Positions 1 through 12,200 of a DNA stretch of 64,000 nucleotides are shown piece after piece. A program made the position numbers and the translations under genes. Each line of letters opens with the position of its first letter. Within the stretch, counting starts at the first letter, position 1. Source of the stretch: Effrenium voratum (taxonomy: Eukaryota > Sar > Dinophyceae > Suessiales > Symbiodiniaceae); assembly GCA_963377175.1 (NCBI GenBank), contig CAUJNA010001846.1, positions 557,501 through 621,500 on the forward strand. The letters run 5' to 3'. Below the pieces are notes generated by a model, which had not been told where the DNA came from, searched no databases, and saw only the letters and a program-made list of their open reading frames with translations.

Positions 1-46
1 TGATCAACCCCCCATGTAAGCTCGTTATACCAAAGCTCGCCCGCGC

Positions 47-3000
47 CTCGTAGCCGAAGTCTAGCCACTGGTCCACGTCAGTCTCCTCCAAAAAGGAGTC
101 CCCGCAAAGCCCGGTGTCGGCCCGGCACCGCGCCACGTATCTGGCGCAGGAATGCCCGGAGGTTGGTTGGGGCAGGCTTGGACTGGAGGTTTGTACCGAA
201 TGGACATCAAAGGACTCAGCAGCACCGGGAAGTCAAGCGAAATTCAGGACAGTGTGGCATACGTTGGGGGGATGCCATACACTTGTTGGCCCGCATGGGC
301 AAGTGGCAATGCTGTCCTCAGGAGCTCAACATATATATTTTCCAGTGTTTGTCTAAGTGTTTCATCACCTGAACACCAACATCTAGGGAAGCCTTCACAC
401 ATTTTTGGCCCTTGGCTTCGGAGGGCGAAAGAACCGACCACTTGCCATCAGGTTGGCTTAGGGGCAGCACAGCATGGGGAATGGATGTGGGCCACAGCGC
501 GACGAGTCCTGTTTCTGGTGTCCCAAAAGGCGAATCGACATGAGCTGCCAATGCCCGGAATGTGCGCCAACTCGCCATGTCAGATGCTCCAAAAGCCCCT
601 GCCTACCAGGCCGGTCGCCTTTTTGCCACAGGTTTTGGTGTCAGCTTGGCATACCTCCTCCTTCGAAATAAACACTTTCAGGAGGACAGTTACTTTGCCA
701 AGTCAAAACAAAGTACCACCCTGGTGCATACGGTAATCCTTTGTTGAAACATCCTGTTTCTCGCAAGGCCAGATATGGCAGCCTCAACATTGCATCGTCT
801 CACGCTACGCTCTAAACCACATTATTGGCTCCACAAGATTGGAGTGTCTCGAACAAAAACAATTAGAGAGCTACCAAGTCTGAACATACAAGTATGACGA
901 ATTAAAACAATTAGGGAGCTACCACTTCTCAAAACATGACAAATTCTCTCAGACTCCAACCTGTCCGAAGTTGGTGTTCGCCAGAACGTGCCAGGAGCGG
1001 GGCACGAGCCCCACACAAAGCAAGTTGCCGAGTTGCTGTGCCATTAAGCATCTATGGAGGACCTCATTCTATGAAGCTACGCGAGTGATTTGATACATTG
1101 CAGTTCCCACCTCATTCTCCAACCCTGCACCCGTTTAACCGTTTGGACTCATTGGTGTCGGTGACCTCAAGCACCTATGTCATGGCCCTACCTCGTTTTG
1201 GGGATATTCCTACCTCATGTTGCACCAATTTCAGTACGTTACCCAAACAGTGCGTTTGCCTGGCCTTTACTGTACTGTAATATTCTGTATTATAAATAAA
1301 GCCCTTCACTCGTATATTCCACACACACACACACACGCACATGCTGACACCTGCTTCAACCAGGCTGCACAGCCAATCAAGAGTGAGTGCTGCGGCTTCC
1401 GGAACGCTGGAACAACATTCGTTGAAAGCATCTGAAAGCCCCGAATTTAAGAGCCTTGAACATGTTGGCTCTCGAACAAGTGTCCTACATTGAGTTGCAG
1501 ACCCCAATGTGTGCTGCAAAGTGGGGCAGTTGCTCCGCGCATGGCAAGGCACAGTCCCCCGTCCCCCCCCCCCCCGCGGCATCCCACAGCCCTTCTTGGG
1601 GGCGCCTTGCCACAGCATTGCTGTTGCTGATGCAGCCATACGGCGTCTCAAGAAAGGGCACCTGACACCAAGCCGTCCCAAAGTCCCGAGACAGAACTAA
1701 GGAAGCCGCCCTCCAATCTGAACCTCTCAAACCAACCTTGACCTAGACAGTGGCTTTAGAACATAGGGCGGCTTCGCTTCGTGCGAAGAAGGCGCACAAA
1801 CTAGTTGGCTGGTTTCTTCCAATGGGGCACTTGGTTGCTGTTGACCCCTGTGCAAAAAGTGTAACTGTTTGTGGGTTTAGTGAAAAAAACTTGATTTCCA
1901 CAAAACATACACTCTAAAGATCCAACCCAATAGCAGTCAAGGACATAAGCACCTAACAGCCTTTTGGATCCTCAGGCCTTGCCGGTGGGGTTCTTCTCAT
2001 AGAAGCCAGGCTTCTTCACATCCTGCGTCAAAGAGGTAGGTCCGAAAAACACACATGCTTTGTGTATTCGAGCGCAGGAACTCCAGAGACTCTTGGGAGT
2101 GGTGAAAGTAAGATACAGTCCCAGGGGAAAAAAACTCGCAAAGCAGCTGTGCATCTCTCATGGTGCAATCAGTCTCGTTGCGCCTGGCCCGAGCCACGTC
2201 AGCATCACAATTCGCCAACCTAAATTAAAATTAGAAAGGAATCTTCACAAATGTTGAACCTTCATTAATAACTTCCCCACTTTAAACAGGGGGGATCCCC
2301 AGAAGAAAGGATTCCCCACTAAAGAGGGCCCCCTGAAAAAGAAGTTGGGTGGGGGGTGTTCATCAGGGAAACACCATTAAATTGTGGTTAAGGCTTTGTT
2401 GGGTAAGGTCGCAAACCCGCTACAGATTGCGATCAAATTTGCCGAGACGTTTGCTATCCTACTCGATCCAACTAGTGCTGCAACCACAAACATCCGCTTA
2501 TCTGCAGTGACAATTAATAGACAGTGTGTTCAATTGCGTAATCAAAACTTTGTCAGATTGACTAGAGAATCCATGACCATCTCTCCAAGTGACGAGTCTC
2601 AGCAATGCTGAAACGTTGCAAAGCAACAAGTGCCGGCAAAGCATCAGGGCTCTCCTTAGGTTTAATATTATATCGTCATGAATCTTGGTTGCTGCATGTT
2701 GCTGCATTGCTTGGAGTAGATTCGACTGTTTACGGGCTGCTATGCTTGGGGTACATGATCTGAGCGCTTGGGGCAGTTCTCTTCGTGGGTATCTCGATGG
2801 TTCAATGTTCAAACTTGTGGCCTCAGCATCGCTGTTTTTGCCAGAGAAATGAACCAAAGCAAACCGCAAGCCATAAGGCACCTCCCAGGAAAGGTTCGGA
2901 TGAAAGTTACTAAGGGTTCGGTTTGTAGAACCTCCTTATAGAACAGGTTCGTATGGGTCTGTCATTTTTTGAGGGCTGGTTTTCAAGGGAAACCACGAGG

Positions 3001-3425
3001 AAAAACAAGTCTTACTTGTTTTGTTTATGTTTTGTTGGGCCGGGAAAGAGGTTCCCCCCAAGGAAGACAAACCCATATAATCTCTCTGGGGGTTAAAAGA
3101 CAGGGCTCCTAATTTCTGGCCGAAAGGCTGTCGCTAGGACAGAAAGAATCAAATCGACAGAACTGCCCCTTCAGAATAGTACGGGTCAACCGATTTCTGC
3201 ACCCAAAGTCTGGTTGCAAGTCTGAGTTGTTTTTTCCACAACTTCTGTCATTTTAACAACATCTCAACAACTTCAAGGCTGAAGCGAACCGAAACCAGGA
3301 CATCACAACGCCTCCTCTTTGTAAGTGTTGGTTGGAGACTTCTGTCAGCGGATCGCCAGCTCCTTCTGAGCATCGAACTTGGCTGTCTTCAAGGACAGGC
3401 CATTGAACTTCGCCGCAATCAGGGC
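47..3425 (-). CDS. eEF1B-gamma / glutathione-S-transferase-like gene, three exons seen, 5' and 3' ends missing
   Basis: Three minus-strand exons fit the N-terminal GST fold of elongation factor 1B gamma or a GST. They are 3357-3425 (ALIAAKFNGLSLKTAKFDAQ...), 1978-2022 (PGFYEKNPTGK, the usual NP-x-GK turn) and 47-140 (YVARCRADTG then VDQWLDF, the start of the helical domain). Each exon follows AG (AG|G in two cases) and ends before GC (CTG|GC, AAG|GC, GAG|GC), and the first two join in phase 0. Family role: subunit of the eEF1A nucleotide-exchange complex, or glutathione transfer. The exon that should carry the VPVL...SNAI strand was not found between 141 and 1977. The start codon should lie above 3425 and the rest below 1. 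The introns hold an (AC)n run at about 1320-1338 and nothing else I can name. eEF1B-gamma and a plain GST cannot be told apart from this part. Confidence 0.6.
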
Positions 3426-6400
3426 CTGCGAGGCCGTTGAACCTCTGATTTTGTGCCAAAGGCGCCAACTGCCGCTCGCGCGCCACACGCGCGCCCATCG
3501 AACATGTCCAGCATTAAAGTGGACGCTAGCAGGGTTACCTCTTCTGACTTCTTTGGGACAACCGAGAAATTATACGTAAACACTGGCATTTTGATTTGCT
3601 TCTTCTGCTTCTTCATGTGAGTCACAATCAAAACCTGCTAGTAAAATGGTCCACCCACAAACGTGTACAGAATTAAGACGGCCGCTGCACCCATTTTGGG
3701 TTGGGATTCTCCCTTACTAACCTTCACTTGCCCGGGTTTTGAGTGTGGCTCATGTGAGCATCGGATTCGACTTTGGGCAAAACACGACTGCTTCGGGGTG
3801 CATAAGCCGTAGGCCTACGATCTCAATTAAATCTCCAAGCTCACGCAGAAGTCTAAGACCCCCACTGCCAGATTGAGCGTGTCTTCCAAGGCTACTCCCC
3901 TGCAAACGAAAGGAATTTAATCGGAAAAAGTGGGCTCCTCCAAAAAGAGTTTCCTCTAATGGGTATTTTTCGGATTCCATGTTGATTTGTAGGGGAGCAT
4001 ATGCAAACTGCTCCAAACACCGCAAAAGGTTCCCAACTTGCGCCTTCTCGGCCTTGTACTTGACCTCCTCCACGTAGTAGAGGGTCCCGACCATCCTTAC
4101 TTAGCACCAAACCAATGAACCAGCGTTTGGTTGTTTTCTTGATCGAATTACTCCCCTACACACTAAAAAATGGACACCCCGCTGCTGGGGTTCCATGGAT
4201 TGAATTTGTGTCTTCCCCAGTGCTGCATGTGGATGAACAAACTTGGCAAACTGGAGCGACCAAACAAAATCATTTCTTTCCCAAAACGGACGTGGGACAA
4301 CTGGGTTGCCCCCTTTTTTTGTTGCGGGGGGGGGGGGGAAGCTGAGTTTTGCCCGGCATGTCCTTCCCAAATCAGGCATGTTGTCATCGAGGTATTCCAA
4401 ACAACATACGATGCTCATGAAGCTCTTGGCAAAGGAGGGTTGAAAGGGCTACCTCTCTCACACAGTAGCATATCACGTATGTCCGACAATGGGGTCCCTT
4501 TTGGTTGGTCTTTGAAGGGGAAATAAGAGGAAACATATTCGGACCCGTCAAGCACAAGCTTTTCCTTGTCCACATCGCTGGCTTCGCAACACACCTGAAG
4601 TGAACCTTCTGTGCATGAGCACTGACCCTGAAAACACTTGTGTCCCATGCCTCCAACCCAAGGGCTGTCCAATGATAAGGTTGAAGATGGGAGAAGCAGG
4701 GTAGTCGGCGGGAAGATAATGCCTTTGTAGACCTTGCAAGGATTAATCGCTAACGCCGTCGATTCAAAGCGATACGCTACACATGTCGGATGGGTCTTTC
4801 TTCTCGGAAGCTGGTCGCGAATTGTCAAGCTGACTTGCTGATGAGGCTCTCTCTGTCTGGCGTCTGCAAGCAAAGGCCAGCTCGAGCCAACAGAAACGCA
4901 GCTGCAAACGTCAGGATCCATACTGCGGAGAAGATGTGAGAAGCAAGGAGAAAAACAAAATGCAAATCCGAAGGATGCTTTAAGTCTCTCATCTCTCGCT
5001 GTGCAGTGTTGAGAGTGACTACCTCCTGCTTGGAGTTGACGCACCACAGGCAACCAGGGTGCTTGTGTTTCTCATCCCATTCAATCGGCCAGCATCTAAC
5101 CTTCATGCCTGAAGGTTCGCAAACAATGGACATATGACAAGTCCTCTCAGCACATCTGCTAGCCCCAAAGTTATTGGAGATGGTCAGAAGCTTATGCATG
5201 CATTGCGGCCTGAGAGCATATCCCATGTTTTCCCCCCTAGACCCGCAAAAAGAAAGACACCCTCAACACAAGACACCCCCCATTTCACATCTGCTGCCTG
5301 TCCGCTGGACAGGAAAAACAACACCGCGATGGCACCTTGATGCCTGTCTTGAAGAAGGCTTCCTGGACCTAACGGACGGTGATGGTCATGTCTAGAAAAC
5401 GGTTTGGATGTTGGAGACGACCCAGTTGCTTGGTGCGACCGCAATGGCTATGAAGCTGAATGGGGATCCATGAAAGTGGCTGGACATGAACTGAAGTTCA
5501 CAACAAAATCGCATTGTCACCTGTCGAACATTCATTCTACAAAACGGTTTGGATGTGGCTTTTGTCTGCAGAATCTTAAGAGAGAACTAAAGATTACTCA
5601 AAAAGGACAAACGGGGCGAAGAACAGGTGAAATCCAAGTAAAAAAAGACGCAAAGAAACCATTTTTTAGATCATGTGGTTCTTGGCTTTCGGCACCCCCT
5701 TATTCAGGGGTGGTAAAGAGGAAACACACATTTGGGGGTTTTTCTGTTTGCTCAGGGGCCCTTTGGTGGACATCAGAGAACATTTAGGCTCTATGTCCAC
5801 CAGCCATTTGAAGGCTGGAAAACAAGGAAATTTGAGTTCTGGTGAGTTTTCGCATGTCCCTCCCAATCCTAGAGCATCACCAGCTACGCTGGTTGGCTGC
5901 AGGGGTTGCTGCCAACGGGAGGGGTGGGAAGGAGGGTGGGAAGGGTGGGAGGGAAGGGTGGGGTGGGAAGGGTGGAATGGGTGGGAAGGGAGGGGGGAAT
6001 TGGGGAAGGGGGAAGGGGGGGAAGGGGGGTGTTTGGCGCGCGTGCGTGCGTGCATGCGCTCACCCAAAGCCAATCAGCCCCACAGAAACGCGTGCAAAAA
6101 TTACGAACACAATATCTGAGATGTTTTTGCAGAAGCCCCGCTCACTTGATCGCAAACATGCCCGCTATGTCCGCCGCCAGCCAAAACCTAATGTCAGGGG
6201 ACCATTTTTTGAGGGTTGGCGCGATGCAGGGGATGCAAGGGATGCTGCAAAGCCCCAGGATCCACATGTCTGGGCTGGCCTTCAGCGGTACACCCTGCGG
6301 GTAGGGTTGCCCTCGCTCTTCGAGCTCGAAGACAAACGGCGCTGCTGCACTGGACTTGTCTTTAGAGACATCCTTAGACTGGAAATGTTGACCGAAACTC

Positions 6401-7369
6401 AAATTCTATCATATGAACGCTCGCAAAACAATATCCACCTAACCTTTTGGGGCCATGACTTCCTCAAGCGGCGAATCCGGATGACACCGCAGGCCAGCGA
6501 CATTCCGTCGGAAGGCCTAAAACCAGGCACTACGATTGAGTGCACACCCTAAAGCGAGAACGCCCAATCCTTGGGCTGCAATCCTTGCCTGGCACGCTAG
6601 GCACAGGCCTACAAAGCTACACGTCACACACTACACCGGGCGCTCCAAAAAATGCGCCAGCGACAACAGGATCAAAAGTTGCACATATTCGCACTACCCG
6701 GCTGTTGAAACGCACTGCGCAAAGATCATCGGGGGACACCACCTCCAACCCCGGCTCGAAAAACCCGGTCCTCTGCCGACCAAAGGTAAAGCAGACAACT
6801 AAGCGCTGTTCCAGAAAAGGAAGACCTCGCCTGCACGTGGGAATAAGGAGAGGCATCCACGCTGTCCATCCAGCTGTTTCAGCAACACAACCACCACGGA
6901 GAGTGGACCACTTGACTCAAGCGCCTGAGTAACGAACATTCGCACTGCCATCCACAAACATGCCAAAGTGGGACAGTGAGAGAGTCCCATCTGTAAGTAG
7001 GCCAATCCGCCAACCACAAGGCGACATCATCAGGCAGCGAGGTCGAGGCCTGTGCAGCAAGCGTGAGGAGCGACAGGACAAACAACGGCACGAAGTCCTT
7101 CAACGGCAAGCTAACGACTGAGGCCTCGGCTGGCCTGATCCCACTGTGCGCGCCCCCCCTAGATGCGGGGTTTGTGGAAGCCTCACCCACCATCGGAGGC
7201 ATGGCGAGGCCACGGGTGGCGCTACCCTAAGCTGAATGCTTGTGAGCCAGACAGCTTTTTGGGGCCATGATGACTAAAAATAGGCCAAACCAGGAAAATC
7301 AACAGGTGAAAAGGTCGATTCGCTTTGGGCAAGTGAATATTCACAGCACAAAGACGTGTGTCCTCCCCT
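3426..7369. other. host intergenic or intronic DNA without a confident gene
   Basis: No reading frame here has convincing family similarity. It contains a G homopolymer at about 4326-4339, a GGGAAGG/GGGTGGGAA purine-rich tract at about 5918-6030 and one copy of a dispersed repeat (5398-5540). A weak minus-strand exon-like stretch lies at about 6260-6375 (APFVFELEERGQPYPQG), too isolated to call. Confidence 0.4.
5398..5540. repeat. dispersed host repeat, copy 1
   Basis: The stretch around GGAGACGACCCAGTTGCTTG, through ATGGGGATCC, to TTGTCACCTGTCGAACA is repeated in diverged form and the same orientation at 7705-7850. No coding role is apparent, as the two copies differ by many small changes in every frame. 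Confidence 0.55.
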
Positions 7370-7446
7370 CGGCTGAATCCGATTCAAACGCGGCTGGCGC
7401 CTCCCATTCCTCCTCTAGCACGCGCGCCAGAGCGGCCTCGCAGTGG
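7370..7446 (-). CDS. candidate host exon, unknown product
   Basis: The minus strand reads CEAALARVLEEEWEAPAAF followed by an acidic tail, with GC-rich codons like the better supported exons nearby. It could be a downstream exon of the gene at 8622-9212, which has the same strand, but the splice phases could not be matched. Function unknown. Confidence 0.25.
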
Positions 7447-7479
7447 ATGGCTTGGCTTGGACAGCTGGGCTTGTACTAC

Positions 7480-7612
7480 TGCAGATGGGTGAAATCCTGC
7501 ACCACGAAACCGTGGTTTGTTGGTTTTTACATGTGTTGTTTTTGTTTTTTGCTTTGTTTTTAACACAGGGAACCATCATGCCAGGGTTTCTTAGGTTGTG
7601 CAGAATTTAGTA
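7480..7612. repeat. MITE-like repeat, family 1 (diverged copy)
   Basis: Begins near GTGAAATCCTGCACCAC and ends near CCATCATGCCAGGGTTTCTT, then GTGCAGAATTTAG. This is the arrangement of the well-preserved copy at 45242-45363. The termini are degraded. Confidence 0.5.
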
Positions 7613-7704
7613 TCCCCATAGTTGCAATTCATTTGCCAAGCGGGTTGAATGTCCAAGTAAACAAGGATTCCTTTCAAGGAACCACAAGCACATGTGGCGG
7701 GGGG

Positions 7705-7850
7705 TCAAAGATTTCCTGGAGACAACCCGCTTGCTTGTTGCGACCAAGAGAGCCATGAAGTTCAATGGGGATCCGCCAAAGCGGCTAGACATGAGTTGAA
7801 GTTCGCAACCAAATCACCTTGTCACCTTTCGAACACTCATGCCCTGTTAC
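7705..7850. repeat. dispersed host repeat, copy 2
   Basis: Diverged match to 5398-5540, sharing CTTGTTGCGACC, GAAGTTCAATGGGGATCC and TTGTCACCTTTCGAACACTC. It lies about 2.3 kb from the first copy in the same orientation. Confidence 0.55.
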
Positions 7851-8621
7851 CAACCGTGTGAGCAATAAGTCTAAGTGCTTGCAGCTCAAAAACCAGCCCA
7901 GTTTGCCTGAGGTGAGGTCCATTTGACACCCCGACAAACTCACAACGCTCGTTCTCATGTATGGCGTGTTGTAGTTTGGGCTGCCTTAGGTCAAAAAGGG
8001 CCTGATCGGCAGGGGATGTTCAGCTTCGAGTTACTACTATGTTTGTTATCGCTTCTGATTTCCCAACAGCAAATGGAGGTGTCCCTAGCAGGACATTTCT
8101 CAATTGTACCATGGCTCGCAACAAGTTGATCCACACAAATACGGTTTTCTCTCTACGTAGCATGTGTCAAAGTACTGCTCCAGCCAAGTGCACTGAATCA
8201 GAAGCACACTTCCTCTCAAAAACATGAGATACATGAGTTTGCTCTCAAGAATCTGCTCACAACGCAAATATTGCACTAGCGAGTGACACACAAATCGCCA
8301 AGTAAAAGATGCATTCTCCCTCAAAGGGGCCGAAAGTCTTGGGTCAGCATTTGATCAGCCCTCCGAAGCCCGCGCTACTTAGATTTCACTTCACACAAGG
8401 AACCTGAATTCTGTGCGCTCGTACCCAAGGTCCCCATACTCGTGTTGCCCAGCGACCTGGCTAAAAAGGGGAAGCCTTCTTAATTGGACCACTTTTGGTG
8501 GTGCCACTGAGGTGCAACACTTAGGACATGGGAAAGCGTTGGGACTGGAAACACTTTGGTGCTGAAAAATGGGGTTTTGGCACCTGGACAAAAATCTGGA
8601 GGCTTCTGAGAACTGGCTCAC

Positions 8622-9212
8622 TTAGCGCAAAGGTATCCCATTTCTATGCGGATGGAGCGTGCCTGGGCCTTCTCCTCGTCAATGGCCATGGCTGGTGGGA
8701 GCGCCTCGAGAGTGATCTCTGGGACCAAAGGGAACCATCGCTTCATAGAGGCCGCCACTTCAGCGTGTCTTGTTTTTGTGGGGAAACCCTGTCCATCTGG
8801 AAGGCCTCCCTTTAACGGTTTTTCAAATTCATAGCGTTCATCTCAGAGGGATCCGGAAGACCATACTCAGAGGCAACCCCTAAAATGGGGCAATCCCCAC
8901 TACAAGGGGCACCACCCCAAATTGGTACGGTCTTTTCTTCGGATTTCAGAAGCTCCCTTTGTGGTTTACCTCGAAACCCTGGCAAGTCTTCCGCCTTAAA
9001 GGCTTCCGCTTCACCTTGCTCAGCAGGGATCTTACATCATACACCTGAACATTGCCTTGTACATGGTGGTTTCCCTTTATTTTGGTGTTGAAAAAGCAAC
9101 ATGTTTCAAATGGTTGCAAACCGTATCTTTTCAGGAGCCCTCAGGCCACCGCCTTCTTGGGTGGCCCCGGGTCTTCCTTGGGCGCTGGTGGCGGTGCAGG
9201 CGCTGGAGCCAC
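8622..9212 (-). CDS. unrecognised host gene, three consecutive exons
   Basis: Three minus-strand exons join with matching phases: 9153-9212 (Pro/Ala-rich, VAPAPAPPPAPKEDPGPPKK), 8970-9018 (QGEAEAFKAEDLPGFR) and 8622-8757 (ASMKRWFPLVPEITLEALPP and more). The first ends at AAG|GC after an AG|G acceptor, the second at GAG|GTAAAC and the third at AA|GTGAGC. I do not recognise the protein. The proline-rich part looks like a linker and the last exon like a folded, helical segment. It is internal at both ends. The matching phases make a chance arrangement unlikely, but no family assignment is possible from this. Confidence 0.4.
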
Positions 9213-9255
9213 CTGGGCATGGCGCGTCAGTGGCAGTGGGGAAGTCATTCGAGTT

Positions 9256-9285
9256 CATGAGTTTAGGGTTTAGGGTTTCGGGTTT
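9256..9285 (+). repeat. short interstitial telomere-like run
   Basis: TTTAGGGTTTAGGGTTTCGGG is two perfect TTTAGGG units and a variant. A looser run of the complement, CCTAAA/CCCTAAA, occurs near 10381-10405. Plant-type TTTAGGG telomeres are known in dinoflagellates, but this is too short to be more than an interstitial trace. Confidence 0.4.
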
Positions 9286-12200
9286 TCCGTTTTTTGCGGG
9301 GGCCCTCCCAAATTGAACTCATGTTCCTGATGTTTCTCAAAAAAAACTTGTTGCGGGCCCTCCGAGTTTGATCCAAAGTTACAACATTGCCAAAGAGCAA
9401 GGACAAGTGCGAAACGTATGGACTTGCCATGCCAACGTAATTGAGTCAACAGAAACAATGATTCGGCACCAAAACCGTACCGTGCTGGCTGAGAAGATGG
9501 TACACGAGTTGCTTCAAACAGGGTGGCAGGGCCTGGTTACACAGAACCATTGGGATGACCAAAGGACTTGCCAACAGCGAGCCGCAATGGAGGTTACTCA
9601 CATCTACCCCTGCTTCACGGAAAGCATGGGCTGCAAAGCAAACCTCCAACAATCCACTGTGGGGTGACTCCGAAACTTTCCAGAACGGATTCAAAAGATC
9701 TGCTACCCTACCAGCTCGAGACCAGGACAAACCAGGCTTCCAAAGCTGAAGCCATTGCATAGTTGGCTACTGAATGGAGGGCTGCGTTCCGAGACACTCA
9801 AAGACGTTGACAGGGAGGAATCTAATCTAATGAAGAGAAAAGAACTGCCTGGGTGGTTCCTTGACCGGGGCTAAAAGCGAGCTCATGGAACAATGTGCGA
9901 AACACACGGCAGAGTGCAAAGCAGAGCGCAGAAGTTTTAAGAGCGGGGACAGTGACAGGAGCGGAGAGCCGAGAGAGCGGAACCAAGACTGGGCAGAAGA
10001 CCGGAGAAGAGGGGAGCGCAGAGAGAAGAGCGGGTTTGCTTGATACTGAAGTTGGAGGACCTCATGCAGTCGCTGCAGGTTGAACATCAAACAACACAAT
10101 GAACAACTCGGGCATGGACATTTGCCTGCTATCGACAAAGCAGCCTCATGCTGGAAGAGACCCACATTTCAACTGTCTGCGCTTCTGAATGTCGCCGCAC
10201 AAATTTGTGCCGAAACTGAAGGACCTGGCAAGCGATGTGACCAAAATTCACCGTAGAGTTGCTTTCCAACGCTGGGCATGGTAGCAAACAGCTTTGTTTC
10301 TTCTGCCACCCCTTATCTAAGAACGAACCTACAAAAAAAAAGCCTAAATACCTAAAAAACAAAAAACCAACACCCCAAAAACTAAACACCTAAAAACCCT
10401 AAACACCTACAAACAGCGGCAATAGGTTGGCATCGCCAAGGGGCCCCCCAAGTCTGCAGGCAGGACTCCATGTCGAAGCGGCAGTTCGCCACCTCGGCGC
10501 GGAACCACGGGAAACGCCAAGAACTTCACGAGGGGCACTTGCTTGAGCCAACCTGCGAAAGCTCACCGCTTGATTCATCAACCCCCATAATAGGAGGTAG
10601 GGGGCCCCTCAACCTACTAGTGTTGAACCCAGATTCATCAACCACAGTTAATTATTGGGGGGGTTGGCCCCTCCAAAAGTGATGGTTCCCCACTAAAACC
10701 GGGGACACCCCCATATGCATAACCTGGGGTCGATTGATATGGTGTCAACATTACATCTTTGTGGATGCCATTTTTGGATTGGCTTTTGGCCGATTTGTGG
10801 CAGACTGGGACCTGCCAAGCAAGTCTGCAAGTGCTGTGCCATCTTGAGCACTTACTTTTGCCCCAAGCGGATTTAAAGGCTAGAAATTGGGTAAACGGTA
10901 ATGTCTACTTTTGGCCCCATGGTGGAAGGTGTCGTCCATCAGCAGCGGAAGTACATGTACAAAATAACAGGCGCACACGTCGAGGGGACGCCTCCCCATT
11001 CTTTCCAGGGATCCTTCTTTTCAGACAACCATAACAAACCCAGGGGGAAACAGCCGGTTTTGAAAAGAACGATGGTTGCTAAGAATGGGGATCAACCGGT
11101 AAAACACGAATTGCCCATGACACTTGTCCAAAACTCATGGAGGACAGTGGCGTGCTATAGCCAATGTCAAGGCGATAATGCATTGTTCGGTGATGAGTGT
11201 GCGAAGCCCGGAAATTCCCATCAGGTGCCAAGTATACAGCAATTCAACCACACACGCCACTTTCCGGGCAACGCAACAATACAGCAAAACGTCCAAATGA
11301 CATTTCTTTAGCACGAAACATGAGTCTGGGCGATGAGACGCAATGGGTGCTGCATGGGAAAGCAGTCTCTACGCAACGAAGGCGACAGAGGAGAGGCGCG
11401 GAGGGTGTGTGTGTGTGTGTTAGGTGGGGTGTGCGCCAGACTCGGCCACTCAGGCAGTCTAGCAACTTCTGTTCCAATAAGGACTGACCCGGTCGATCAC
11501 TCGCAATGTAACCGAGGGCCTAGGACAATTGGCTGACCCACGGAGGTGTATAGGGACAAGCCATAACAAAGCAATCTGAATTGAAGAATATGTCCCGCAA
11601 TCTACTGCGATTGTGGCCCTAGTTCTTTAAGTTCTTTGGTTTACTGGCTGTATATTTAGGAAACCCACCGTATCGGGCCTGTCCCTTGTGTAAGTGGGAC
11701 TCCGCCCAAAGCTCCCAGCTAAGCCAAGCTTTGGCCGTGGCCTCCAATCCGAAGTATTGCGGAATAGAGTGGCACAACCAGGGGCCCAGTGAACTTGTTT
11801 TGGAAGAGACCAAAGGCAGTTGACACTTTTCCGCACGGTGTGACCCCTGGAGCCGTGCTTGTCCAATCTTATCCGTGCTTGTCAGCTTGTCGACAAGAAA
11901 CCGAACGAATAGTCCTCTATTTTGAGACCCCCACGTGTGCCACACCTCCCGGGGCCACGGTCTCGGACTATGAACCTTTACAATGGTTGCCTACAGTTCC
12001 AATGGAGTTGTTGCTGATGGACGAAAGCACATATCCCCCTTGCAACACAACATCCCGCCGCCACCAAAAGGACAAGCGTCCTTAAATGGCCGTTCCAAAC
12101 AGTGATAACAACCCTCCTCACAATCGTCAAAACGCGATCCCCCACATGTTCAGCACTCCCGCAGAGGGCCCAGCGTCAGTTCGGCCGTCCGAGGAGATCA

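Noticed and set aside
5666..6552. Long overlapping ORFs rich in Gly, Trp, Pro, Ser and His
   Set aside because: They translate a GGGAAGG/GGGTGGG purine tract on either strand; low-complexity artefact.
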